NCBI GenBank assembly: GCA_024278255.1
Contig: JAJRTP010000349.1
Span: 1 to 10,257 of the forward strand
DNA: 10,257 nucleotides
Origin: Chloroflexota bacterium
GTDB lineage: Bacteria > Chloroflexota > Anaerolineae > Promineifilales > Promineifilaceae
Direction: 5' to 3'
In this document: one piece after another, positions 1-7,252 of the stretch
How the letters are laid out: the number at the start of each line of letters is the position of its first letter
How positions within the stretch are numbered: position 1 is the first letter of the stretch
Position numbers and translations under genes: made by a program
Notes under the pieces: model-generated
Told to the model about the DNA's origin: nothing
The model's input: the letters and a program-made list of their open reading frames with translations, nothing else
The model's database searches: none

Positions 1-14
1 AATAGGGTCGCCGC

Positions 15-95
15 GCCAGTTTTCAGTAATCAGTATACAGTTTCCAGTATGACCTGCCTCTGGCACTAACTGAAAACCGGCAACTGACTTCCGGC
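15..95. repeat. Imperfect inverted repeat plus 14-bp direct repeat upstream of the first gene
   Basis: Positions 15-29 (GCCAGTTTTCAGTAA) match the reverse complement of 67-81 at 13 of 15 bases. Positions 68-81 (AACTGAAAACCGGC) are directly repeated at 82-95 (AACTGACTTCCGGC) with three differences. The left arm overlaps the 7-bp tandem array, so the whole 15-95 stretch looks like one degenerate intergenic repeat element. Apart from this element and the promoter at 175-203, I see no convincing gene in 1-212; any upstream gene ends before the window. Confidence 0.55.
17..51. repeat. Five-unit heptanucleotide tandem repeat (CAGTnnn)
   Basis: CAGT begins at 17, 24, 31, 38 and 45, so the period is exactly 7. 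The units are CAGTTTT, CAGTAAT, CAGTATA, CAGTTTC and CAGTATG. The array is intergenic and its three variable positions are AT-rich. It is similar in kind, not in sequence, to the heptameric short tandem repeats (STRR) of cyanobacterial genomes. Its function is unknown. Confidence 0.8.
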
Positions 96-174
96 TATTG
101 GCAACGATTAAGAATTGTATATTTTCATAATTGGCGTAATGATAACGCATTTTGCTTTGTCGCGGCAATGTTGT

Positions 175-203
175 ATGCCAGCCAACTCCCTTCTTGTTAT
201 AAT
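175..203 (+). promoter_or_regulatory. Sigma70-type extended -10 promoter for the LPG-synthase-like gene
   Basis: A perfect TATAAT lies at 198-203, preceded by TGT at 195-197 (extended -10). A weak -35 candidate ATGCCA (4 of 6) lies at 175-180 with a 17-bp spacer. The expected transcription start falls near 210, only about 3 nt before the ATG at 213, and no Shine-Dalgarno sequence is present. The mRNA would therefore be leaderless or nearly so. This placement is the main reason for choosing ATG 213 over the in-frame ATG at 168, which lies upstream of the promoter. Confidence 0.6.
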
Positions 204-212
204 CAACGCTCT

Positions 213-1253
213 ATGGAAACGAATAATACGTCAAACAAAAAACAATTGTGGGTCGGCATTGCTGTCAGTTTTATCAGTCTCGTTCTCATTTTTGTTTTTA
301 TCAAACCAGCCGAGATTATCAACGCCCTGCAACAGGCCAATTTTTTCTATTTGGCGCTGGGCAGCGCGGCCGTTCTCCTGTTTTTTATTTTCCGGGCTGT
401 TCGCTGGCGCTTTTTGCTGCGCAATCAGGTTCCTTACTGGTCGGTTTTTCATATTCAAAACATCGGTTATATGTTAAACGCCTTTTTACCGGCCCGATTA
501 GGCGATTTTGCCCGCGCTGTTTTAATTGGCAGCATCCCGCCCGTCACAATTGCTACAGGTTTATCCACCACCGTGGTAGACCGGTTGATAGATATGGTAT
601 TTGTAGTGGCCGTGCTGCCTTTTACGCTGGCAACTGTGGTAGCGCTGCCGGACTGGATGGAAACGGGCGCCAGAGCAACCGGTATTGTGGCTATTGCCGG
701 TATTGTGGTTTTGATTATCGCGGCCAACCAACGGCCGTTTGTGGAACGGGTAGCAACGGCCGTACTCAACCGCATCCCCTTTATGAATACCGCCAGTTGG
801 GTGCGGCGCGTAGACGATTTGCTGAAAGGGCTGGATGCTCTGTCCAGCCCCAAAGACAGCCTCATCCTGATTTTGCTGACGCTTCTCGTCTGGCTGCCGA
901 TCATCTTTGCTTATTATATTGGGATGACGGCCGTGGGCCTGGACGTGACCTGGGTTATGGCTGTCTTTGTGTTCGCCGCCGCTGCATTAAGCGTGGCCCT
1001 GCCCTCCTCCCCAGGGCAGATTGGCGTCTACCATGCCGGCGTCATCGCCGCCCTGACCCTGCTGGGGCAGCCGGAAGCCGGCGCCGCCAGCTTTGCCTTC
1101 TCCTACCACGCCTTAAACATGATCCTCATCCCCATCATCCTGGGTGTTATCGGGCTGGCCGCTACCGGTTCCACCATCAAAACCGTCGTCCACAATACAC
1201 AGGCCTTTATGAAACGAAACAAAACAGTTGACTCGCCAGCAAGCCGCAACTGA
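213..1253 (+). CDS. Lysylphosphatidylglycerol synthase TM-region family protein (flippase-like, UPF0104)
   Basis: This 346-residue polytopic membrane protein belongs to the LPG_synthase_TM/UPF0104 family, the membrane half of MprF without the aminoacyl-transfer domain. Family members are linked to lipid or lipid-linked-sugar handling at the membrane; the exact substrate here is unknown. Visible family signatures are an LPARLGDFAR block around residues 93-101 (R95, G97, D98, R101), followed by TTVVDRLID, and PSSPGQIG at 264-271. About seven or eight hydrophobic segments span the protein after a short polar N-terminus. The start at 213 is preferred because a TATAAT box sits at 198-203; an in-frame ATG at 168 would add 15 residues. 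The stop TGA overlaps an ATG at 1253 (TGATG), and a GT4 glycosyltransferase follows directly, so the two are probably co-transcribed in glycolipid or surface-glycan synthesis. Confidence 0.85.
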   Translation: METNNTSNKKQLWVGIAVSFISLVLIFVFIKPAEIINALQQANFFYLALGSAAVLLFFIFRAVRWRFLLRNQVPYWSVFHIQNIGYMLNAFLPARLGDFARAVLIGSIPPVTIATGLSTTVVDRLIDMVFVVAVLPFTLATVVALPDWMETGARATGIVAIAGIVVLIIAANQRPFVERVATAVLNRIPFMNTASWVRRVDDLLKGLDALSSPKDSLILILLTLLVWLPIIFAYYIGMTAVGLDVTWVMAVFVFAAAALSVALPSSPGQIGVYHAGVIAALTLLGQPEAGAASFAFSYHALNMILIPIILGVIGLAATGSTIKTVVHNTQAFMKRNKTVDSPASRN

Positions 1254-1303
1254 TGAACTTTGCCAAAACCAGTGTAAAATCTACAAACAGGAATTCATTT
1301 TTT

Positions 1304-2527
1304 ATGCGCATACTTGAAGTATTAACTTACTATCGTCCCTGGGTCAGTGGCCTGACGATTTATGTAGAACGCTTAAGCCGGGCATTGGCCGCGCAGGAAC
1401 ACGACGTGACGGTATTGACTTCCCAATATGAAAAGCAACTACCCCGCTACGACGTGATGGACGGGGTAAAGGTAGTGCGCGTTCCAGTAGCAGCGCGGGT
1501 GAGCAAAGGAGTGTTGATGCCCGAATTTGGCCCGATGGCCTGGAAACTGGCCCAAAAAGCGGATGTCATTCACCTTCATCTGCCCCAGTTTGACGCGCCG
1601 GGGGTGGCTTTGCGCGGCCGTCTCATGGGCAAACCGGTGGTGCTGACTTACCACTGCGATCTGGAACTGCCGCCGGGAGCATTTAACCGGCTGGTGAATA
1701 AAGTGGTGCTAACGATGAACCAGATCGCCGGTCATTTTGCCGACGCGGTGGTGACGTACACGCGGGATTACGGCACCCATTCCCCGTTTTTGTCCCAATA
1801 TCTGGACAAAAAACTGCACATCATCACGCCGCCGGTGGAGTTGTCTGTTTGTTCTACGGCCGTATCCCAAAACTTCGCCTCGCAACACAACCTGGATTTA
1901 ACAGGCAAAAAAGTCATCGGCATCATCTGCCGCCTGGCCGCCGAAAAAGGAGTAGAAGTACTGCTCAACGCCCTGCCCCTGGTATGGGAAGCACATCCCA
2001 ACGCCGTCGTCCTGCACGCCGGGCAATACCAGAACGTGCTGGGCGAAGAAGCATATGCGGCCAAACTGGCGCCCCTCTTTGCTAAATACAAGAATCAATA
2101 CCACCTGCTGGGCAATCTGGACGGTGCCGATGTAACCGCTTTTTACCGTCAACTGGACGTACTGACTGTGCCCAGCCTGAACAGCACGGAAAGTTTTGGT
2201 CTGGTGCAGATTGAAGCGATGGAAAATAGCGTGCCGGTGGTTGCCAGCAATCTACCCGGCGTGCGCCAGCCGGTGGCGATGACGGGTATGGGGGAAGTGG
2301 TACCTATTGGCGACCCTGTGGCCCTGGCCCAGGCGCTCATCAAAATTCTGGACAACCCGGCCGCTTACCAGCGCGACCCGTATCTGATTGCCGAAAGTTT
2401 TAGTCCGCAGGAAACGGCCGTAGAATACATCCACCTGTTCCAAAACCTTCTCGCCGGCCAAAAGCGAGGCAAAACGGTGGAACCACCGCCGTATGAGCGG
2501 CTGCGGCAGATGAGAGACGACGAGTAG
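1304..2527 (+). CDS. Glycosyltransferase family 4 protein
   Basis: This 407-residue, probably cytoplasmic or membrane-associated GT-B fold enzyme should move a sugar from a nucleotide-sugar donor to an unknown acceptor. The N-terminal domain opens with MRILEVLTYYRPWVSGLT, the usual GT4 start with its glycine-containing acceptor loop. The C-terminal domain has the donor phosphate-binding R210 and K215 (CRLAAEKG) and the EX7E motif at E296/E304 (ESFGLVQIE), followed by NSVPVVAS. I prefer ATG 1304, where the family begins, with a weak AGGA at 1289-1292. An in-frame ATG at 1253 overlaps the upstream stop as TGATG and would add 17 residues that do not resemble GT4 proteins; translational coupling from it is possible. 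The C-terminus ends in a charged tail. Donor and acceptor specificity cannot be assigned. Confidence 0.88.
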   Translation: MRILEVLTYYRPWVSGLTIYVERLSRALAAQEHDVTVLTSQYEKQLPRYDVMDGVKVVRVPVAARVSKGVLMPEFGPMAWKLAQKADVIHLHLPQFDAPGVALRGRLMGKPVVLTYHCDLELPPGAFNRLVNKVVLTMNQIAGHFADAVVTYTRDYGTHSPFLSQYLDKKLHIITPPVELSVCSTAVSQNFASQHNLDLTGKKVIGIICRLAAEKGVEVLLNALPLVWEAHPNAVVLHAGQYQNVLGEEAYAAKLAPLFAKYKNQYHLLGNLDGADVTAFYRQLDVLTVPSLNSTESFGLVQIEAMENSVPVVASNLPGVRQPVAMTGMGEVVPIGDPVALAQALIKILDNPAAYQRDPYLIAESFSPQETAVEYIHLFQNLLAGQKRGKTVEPPPYERLRQMRDDE

Positions 2528-2531
2528 TGCT

Positions 2532-2565
2532 TGGCAGGGGGCAAAACGACTCATGCCCCGTGCCA
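2532..2565. other. GC-rich stem-loop between GT4 and fusion gene
   Basis: TGGCAGGGGGCA (2532-2543) pairs with TGCCCCGTGCCA (2554-2565) over 12 bp with a single G-G mismatch and a 10-nt loop. No T-run follows, so it is not a classical intrinsic terminator. It fills most of the 58-bp gap and could stabilise the upstream mRNA end, mark a processing site or attenuate read-through. This role is inferred from structure only. Confidence 0.55.
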
Positions 2566-2585
2566 GACACTACCACGCCTAAACT

Positions 2586-5534
2586 ATGACTGAACAAACC
2601 AACGACGACCTCTTACAACGCCAGCTAAAAAGCATCCCCGCCTTCCGCGCCGTCCTGCGGGCCGTGGAAGCCCGCTTCTACTACAGCATTGACCTGCCCC
2701 GCCCCATCCTGGACGTAGGCTGCGGCGATGGGCATTTCAGCCAGATGATCTTCAATGAGCCGGTAGACGTGGGCATTGATCCCTGGTGGAATCCCCTGCA
2801 AAAATCTCTCCATTCCGGCATGTACCACGTCCTGGCCCAGGCGATGGGCGACCGGATGCCCCTGCCCAGCCACACCTTCGGCAGCGCTTTCAGCAACTCC
2901 GTCCTGGAACATATCCCGGACATCCAGCCGGTGCTGAATGATGTGAGCCGGGTCTTGCAGCCGGGCGCGCCCTTTGTGATGACCATGCCTTCGCAATATT
3001 TCACGGAATGGCTGGGGGGCGCGGAAATATTTGAGCGGCTGGGATTGTCCGGCATGGCCGACCAGTACCGCCGCTTCTTCAACGGCATCTCCCGCCACGC
3101 CCACACGGAACCGCCGGAAGTGTGGGCGCAATGGCTGGCGAATGCCGGGTTTGCCGTGGAACGATGGCAGTATTACTTCTCTAAATCTGCGCTGCACGCT
3201 CTGGAGATGGGACACGCCACCGGCCTGCCGTCCGCTTTTGCTCACGCCCTGACGGGACACTGGATTCTGGCCCCCTGGGACAGCAATTTGCGGCCGACGG
3301 AAAAGTGGCTACGGCCGTATTACGAAGAATCATTCGGCGAAACCGGGGCCTACATCCTCATCATCGCCCGCAAAAAAGCAGACGGCCCCATCCCCATCGC
3401 ACTGCCAGAGGCACGGCCATTCTCCCTGGCTGAACTTGAAGCCAACACGCACAAGAAAACATCTGCACCCGCAGAGACGCCGGTAGTACTTGAAGCTGCT
3501 CCCGTGTCGGTGGCAGCGGCCGTACCCCAACCCATCCCCCCACCTGCGGAACCAGAACCGGCTAAAAAAAAACATAGCGATCCTTTCTCCATCGGCCTGG
3601 TCATTCTGAGCCTGCTGGCCGCGCTGTTCGGCCAGGCCATCCTGAGCGGCAATGCCAACGACCCGATGCGCGGCGTGCGCTGGTATGCCTTCAGCGTCAT
3701 CCTCCTCTTTGCCGCCGCCTGGCGCAAACGGCTGTTTAACCGGCCCGATATTCATTGGCGGCGGCCCCGGCTGGGACAAATTCGGCAGCGACGCTGGTTG
3801 ATTGTCCTGGCGCTGCTGCTCTCCTGGATTGGGTTTCGGCTGACGGCCGTACCCGGTTCAGAACGGCCGTTTCTCAGCATCTTCCTGTGGCTGGCAGCCA
3901 TCGGCATTGGTTGGGCCGCGCTGGATAATCCCACCCGGCCCCGCACCCGCCCCGCCGCGCTGACTTTGGGAATAACGACCGGTCTCTTTCTGGCCGCCCT
4001 CTTCCTCCGTTATGTCAATCTAAGTGACAACCCGTTCATGCTCAATGGCATCGAGGCCAGTTTGGGATTGGAAGCGGTACGCATCAACGATGGCCTCATC
4101 CGCAACCCGTTTGGCGCGGCCTGGTTGAGCAATCCCGCTCTGCTGCTGTACGGCATGGCCCTGCCCATCCGCCTCTTTGGCCGCACCATCTTCGCCGTGC
4201 GCTTCCTCTCTCCCCTGATTGGCGCGGCGACGGTAACGGCCGTCTGGCTCATCGGCAAGCGGTTGTGGGGCCGGGAGGCGGCCCTGCTGGCGGCTATTTT
4301 GCTGGCGGGCGGCTACTTCCACCTGCATTACAGCCGCATGGGAATGACCAATATCTGGGACGGCCTGCTGGTTTTGCTGGTGCTGGGACTGGCGGCACTG
4401 GCCTGGCAGCGACCGCCGGACGCACCGCAGCAACGCGCCCTCTGGCTGGCGGCCGGGCTGGTACTGGGCTTCAGCGCCTACTCCTACACCGCTTCCCATT
4501 TGCTGCCGTTGATGTTGACGGCCGTCTTCCTCCTCTGGCTCTTGTTTGACCGGCCAATCCTCCGCGCCCAGTCCCGCCACATCATCGCCGGGTTAGGGCT
4601 GGCCTTTGTTGTCGCCCTGCCCATTTTGCTTTTCTACTTAAATCATCCCGGCGTTTTTACGGAACGCTGGCAGGCGTTGGGCATATTTGCCGGGCAGACA
4701 GGCTGGATGGCGGCCGAAGCAACCCGCACGGGACAGACGACGTGGCAGGTTTTCCAGCAGCAGTTATGGCAGTCGGTTCTGGCCTTTAACGGCAGTGCGG
4801 ATAAAAGCCCGGCGTTTCGGCCGCTGGTTCCCTTGTTGAGTTTGGGCACGGCCGTTCTCACCGTTTTCGGTCTGGCGCTGTCCATCTTCCGTCTGCGCCA
4901 GTTCCGCTACAGCCTGCTCGTCGTCTGGGTCGGCGTCACCGTTCTGGCCTCCGCCCTGCTGACGGACACGCCGCAAAGTCACCGGCTGGTCATCGCCGCG
5001 CCCGCCCTGGCGATTTTGGCAGGGATTGGTCTGGCGGAGATCGGCCGTCTGGCTTTGAGCGGTTTGCAGGGAAATGGTTCGGGCAAAATGGCGGGGGGAT
5101 GGGTGACGGCCGTCCTCCTCATCCTGGCCCTCCTCTTTGCCGCCAATGACGCCGCTTACTACTTCCGCCAATTCCCCCAGGCCAACCAGTACGGCGACCG
5201 CAACACAGAAGTGGCAGACAAAATGTCCCGCCTGCTCAATGACCTGGACGGCAACTGGACAGCCTATTTTTACGGCCCGCCCATCATCTACAACGACTTC
5301 CCTACCTTCACCTACCTCCTCACCGATTTTCAGGCGGACGTTAACTTTTTCGACGTAGAGGCGGATGGCGTCCTGCCTTCCGCTCCCTCACCCAACGTGG
5401 CCTTTTTCTATCTGCCGGAACGGGTGGAGGAATTGGCTGACACGCAGGCGCGGTTTGGTAACGGCCGTGTGCAAACCGTAGATGGACAATATGGCGCACC
5501 ACTCTTCACTGTGTATTTGGTTGAGGGAGATTAG
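2586..5534 (+). CDS. SAM methyltransferase fused to GT-C (GT39/ArnT/PMT-like) membrane glycosyltransferase
   Basis: This 982-residue protein has two parts. Residues 1 to about 250 form a class I SAM-dependent methyltransferase (Methyltransf_11 type): motif I is DVGCGDGH from D43, and SNSVLEHI (103-110) precedes a VSRVLQPG strand. Residues about 265-333 are a Pro/Ala/Glu-rich linker ending in KKKH. From about 336 many hydrophobic spans follow, then a soluble C-terminal region of about 110 residues that is probably extracytoplasmic. The membrane part resembles PMT_2/ArnT enzymes, which use polyprenyl-phosphate sugars as donors. Its first-loop motif reads LNGIEASLGLEA (N487, E490), where relatives usually carry a DE pair; I489 occupies the Asp position. 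There is no clear Shine-Dalgarno site before ATG 2586. A run of nine A lies at 3564-3572 at the domain junction. The gene follows a GT4, fitting a glycolipid or glycan pathway; substrates are unknown. Confidence 0.85.
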   Translation: MTEQTNDDLLQRQLKSIPAFRAVLRAVEARFYYSIDLPRPILDVGCGDGHFSQMIFNEPVDVGIDPWWNPLQKSLHSGMYHVLAQAMGDRMPLPSHTFGSAFSNSVLEHIPDIQPVLNDVSRVLQPGAPFVMTMPSQYFTEWLGGAEIFERLGLSGMADQYRRFFNGISRHAHTEPPEVWAQWLANAGFAVERWQYYFSKSALHALEMGHATGLPSAFAHALTGHWILAPWDSNLRPTEKWLRPYYEESFGETGAYILIIARKKADGPIPIALPEARPFSLAELEANTHKKTSAPAETPVVLEAAPVSVAAAVPQPIPPPAEPEPAKKKHSDPFSIGLVILSLLAALFGQAILSGNANDPMRGVRWYAFSVILLFAAAWRKRLFNRPDIHWRRPRLGQIRQRRWLIVLALLLSWIGFRLTAVPGSERPFLSIFLWLAAIGIGWAALDNPTRPRTRPAALTLGITTGLFLAALFLRYVNLSDNPFMLNGIEASLGLEAVRINDGLIRNPFGAAWLSNPALLLYGMALPIRLFGRTIFAVRFLSPLIGAATVTAVWLIGKRLWGREAALLAAILLAGGYFHLHYSRMGMTNIWDGLLVLLVLGLAALAWQRPPDAPQQRALWLAAGLVLGFSAYSYTASHLLPLMLTAVFLLWLLFDRPILRAQSRHIIAGLGLAFVVALPILLFYLNHPGVFTERWQALGIFAGQTGWMAAEATRTGQTTWQVFQQQLWQSVLAFNGSADKSPAFRPLVPLLSLGTAVLTVFGLALSIFRLRQFRYSLLVVWVGVTVLASALLTDTPQSHRLVIAAPALAILAGIGLAEIGRLALSGLQGNGSGKMAGGWVTAVLLILALLFAANDAAYYFRQFPQANQYGDRNTEVADKMSRLLNDLDGNWTAYFYGPPIIYNDFPTFTYLLTDFQADVNFFDVEADGVLPSAPSPNVAFFYLPERVEELADTQARFGNGRVQTVDGQYGAPLFTVYLVEGD

Positions 5535-5540
5535 AGATTA

Positions 5541-5569
5541 TGTAGAGCAATTTTGAAAATCGCTCTACA
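5541..5569. promoter_or_regulatory. Interrupted palindrome upstream of the antitoxin-like gene
   Basis: TGTAGAGC (5541-5548) and GCTCTACA (5562-5569) are perfect inverted repeats. Inside them ATTTT (5550-5554) and AAAAT (5556-5560) also pair, leaving one A/C mismatch and a central G. The whole 29-bp element is nearly symmetric around 5555 and ends 9 bp before the ATG at 5579. Type II toxin-antitoxin operons are commonly autoregulated by binding to such palindromes, so an operator is a reasonable inference. As RNA it could also act as the 3' end hairpin of the fusion gene, but no T-run follows. Confidence 0.5.
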
Positions 5570-5578
5570 CACGCAGCC

Positions 5579-5785
5579 ATGAAAACTTCGGTAGAGCAGG
5601 CCATTGACCGGCAAATGCGGGTATGGCTTACCCAACTCCTTGACGCTTTAGGGGATTTCAAAGAAGAAGATCACGAGCCTTTACAACATGACTTTACCGT
5701 GGCTTTAGAACGCTCCATCGATCAAGTCCGTACCGGCAACGTCATAAACCTCAACGAATTTCGTAACTCCTTAGCTGATGGCTGA
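5579..5785 (+). CDS. Small antitoxin-like protein of a putative type II TA pair
   Basis: This is a 68-residue soluble, acidic, mostly helical protein without a motif I can name securely. Its C-terminal end (GNVINLNEFRNSLADG) has the 'G-x-V-x-x-L-x-E-F-R-x-x-L' look of antitoxin C-termini. Its position directly before, and overlapping by 8 nt, a reading frame that begins like a RelE/ParE toxin supports an antitoxin role. An operator-like palindrome lies just upstream at 5541-5569. No Shine-Dalgarno site is visible before ATG 5579, so expression may be weak or depend on an unseen leader. It could also simply be an orphan hypothetical gene. The function is inferred from context, not from a recognised family. 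Confidence 0.5.
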   Translation: MKTSVEQAIDRQMRVWLTQLLDALGDFKEEDHEPLQHDFTVALERSIDQVRTGNVINLNEFRNSLADG

Positions 5786-5879
5786 TTTCAGTATTATACT
5801 CACCGAAGAAGCCCAATCTGACATCCGCAAATTGGAAACCCGGCTGCAAAACAGAATTCTGAACAAGTTTGACCATTAG
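5778..5879 (+). pseudogene. Truncated RelE/ParE-family toxin remnant (33 codons)
   Basis: ATG 5778 opens a 33-residue frame, MADFSIILTEEAQSDIRK and onward, ending KFDH before TAG 5877-5879. The opening beta-strand followed by 'LTEEAQSDIRKLETRLQNRILNKF' is the usual first strand and paired helices of RelE/ParE toxins, normally about 85-95 residues long. The catalytic/core half, with the 'YRxRxGxYR' and 'hR' region, is absent: only 42 bp remain before the next gene and they do not encode it in any frame. An 8-bp near-perfect tandem duplication, GACCATTA then GACCATTG (5871-5886), sits exactly at the break and includes the stop codon. The 8-nt overlap with the upstream gene is typical of an intact TA operon, so this is probably a deletion relic. 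It is unlikely to be active as a toxin. Confidence 0.6.
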
Positions 5880-5883
5880 ACCA

Positions 5884-5912
5884 TTGCCTAATCCCCGCCA
5901 GCCGTTTATACT
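5884..5912 (+). promoter_or_regulatory. Sigma70-type promoter for the MOP transporter gene
   Basis: TTGCCT (5884-5889; 4 of 6 to the consensus) and TATACT (5907-5912; 5 of 6) are separated by 17 bp. The -10 box ends 9 nt before ATG 5922, the same spacing as at the 213 gene. Transcription would start within a few nucleotides of the start codon, and no Shine-Dalgarno site is present, which suggests a leaderless mRNA. The -35 box overlaps the duplication at the end of the toxin remnant. Confidence 0.5.
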
Positions 5913-5921
5913 TCCAAGCCT

Positions 5922-7250
5922 ATGCGACAAAAAGATGTGTTTTGGTTTTGGCTGCCGCTGTTTGCCAGTTGGCTGCTGATGACGATGGAAGGGCCGTTTG
6001 TTACGGCTACAATTAACCGCCTGCCCAATGAGGTGATTATGCTGGCGGCGATGGGGATCGTGGTAAGCCTGTCGGTGACGATTGAAAGCCCGATTATCAA
6101 TTTACTGGCTACGTCTACGGCGCTGGTGAAGGATCGGGCGTCTTTTTTGCAGGTGCGGCGTTTTAACGTGCATTGGATGATTTTCCTCACGGCCGTAACC
6201 TTCCTCATCGCTTTCACCCCCGTCTTTGATTTTGTGGTAGTGCGCCTGCTGGGCACACCGGCAGAAATTGCCGTCTGGGTGCAGCCTGGTCTGAAAATCC
6301 TGCTGTTCTGGAGTGCGGCCATTGCCTGGCGGCGCTTTTTGCAAGGCGTTCTCATCCATTTTAACCAACCGAAAAAGGTGGCCTGGGGCAGTGTCTTGCG
6401 GCTGATTAGCTCGGCGGGCACGGCCGTAATTCTGGGCGTCTGGTCTGGCTTGCCCGGGGTGATTATTGGGGCGACCGCCTTGATGATGGGTGTCCTGGCT
6501 GAAGCGATTTACGCGACGGTGGCGGTACGGCCGTTACTCAAAACCGAACTCAGCCCCACAGCCGCGCCAGCCGCAGGCGACCCGCTTACTTACCGCGAAC
6601 TGTTCTGGTTCCACCTGCCTCTGGCCGGCACCAGCGTCCTCATTCTGTTCACCCAACCCCTGGTCACGTCCAGCCTGGCCCGGCTGCAAAACCCTACCCT
6701 GTCGCTGGCCGCCTGGCCTGTCCTTTTCCAGATTATGCTCATGGCCCGCGCGGCCGCTTTCGCCCTGCCGGAAGTGATCATCGCCCTGACCAAAAATAAA
6801 GAGAGTTACCGGCCGTTGCGCCGCTTTAGCTTTAATCTGGCTTTCCTGATTACCGGGGTGATGCTCTTGTTTACCGTGACGCCCATCTCCACTTTTTACA
6901 TTTTTGTGGTACAGGACATGACGGGACCGGTAGGCAGTCTGGTGAAATTGGCGCTCATTTTCTTCCTGTTCTTCCCGGCGCTGACGGTGATTGATATGTG
7001 GCTGCGCGGGGTGCTGATTCACGGCCGTCACACCAAAGATGTCAATATCGCTATGGGGATCAATCTGGGGGTGACGGCCGTAGTCCTGGGCATAGGCATG
7101 GTTTACCAAGCGCCAGGGCTGCCCACCGCCGCCATCGCCCTGAATGCCGCCATTATTTGCGAAATCATCTACCTGCTTTGGCGTACCCATCGTTTTGTGC
7201 CCCTCAGCCTGCCATCGTGGGGCAGATTGTCGCCCAGCCCAACTTGTTGA
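5922..7250 (+). CDS. MATE/MOP-superfamily multi-span transporter (flippase- or efflux-like)
   Basis: This 442-residue protein has about 12 hydrophobic spans and no signal peptide. The two halves are visibly related: GVLIH at residue 142 followed by TAVILG and then EAIY is echoed by GVLIH at residue 363, TAVVLG and EIIY, about 221 residues apart. That two-lobe internal duplication is a mark of the MOP flippase superfamily (MATE, MurJ, Wzx, ANKH-like). The N-terminal region with TMEGPFVTATINRLP and ESPIINLLATSTAL is unlike drug-efflux MATE proteins I know, and recalls the ANKH-like branch; this is a weak resemblance. Being near glycosyltransferases it could move a lipid-linked sugar, but it has its own likely promoter at 5884-5912 and is separated from them by the TA remnant. 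Substrate is unknown. Confidence 0.75.
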   Translation: MRQKDVFWFWLPLFASWLLMTMEGPFVTATINRLPNEVIMLAAMGIVVSLSVTIESPIINLLATSTALVKDRASFLQVRRFNVHWMIFLTAVTFLIAFTPVFDFVVVRLLGTPAEIAVWVQPGLKILLFWSAAIAWRRFLQGVLIHFNQPKKVAWGSVLRLISSAGTAVILGVWSGLPGVIIGATALMMGVLAEAIYATVAVRPLLKTELSPTAAPAAGDPLTYRELFWFHLPLAGTSVLILFTQPLVTSSLARLQNPTLSLAAWPVLFQIMLMARAAAFALPEVIIALTKNKESYRPLRRFSFNLAFLITGVMLLFTVTPISTFYIFVVQDMTGPVGSLVKLALIFFLFFPALTVIDMWLRGVLIHGRHTKDVNIAMGINLGVTAVVLGIGMVYQAPGLPTAAIALNAAIICEIIYLLWRTHRFVPLSLPSWGRLSPSPTC

Positions 7251-7252
7251 CG

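Noticed and set aside
168..212. Fifteen-codon N-terminal extension of the LPG-synthase-like gene
   Set aside because: It would begin upstream of the TATAAT box at 198-203 and adds residues unlike the family; no ribosome-binding site precedes it.
2532..2565. Stem-loop as a rho-independent terminator
   Set aside because: The stem is strong but no T-run follows on either strand, so it is listed only as a structure; the same holds for 5541-5569 and 7253-7294.
2625..3260. Long minus-strand open frame within the fusion gene
   Set aside because: It is a shadow of codon bias in the real gene; its composition (Gln/Arg/His-rich) matches no protein family I recognise, and the plus-strand domains are unambiguous.
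5880..5921. Rest of the RelE/ParE toxin in another frame (simple frameshift)
   Set aside because: The remaining 42 bp are too short and none of the three frames gives a toxin-like continuation, so deletion fits better than a frameshift.
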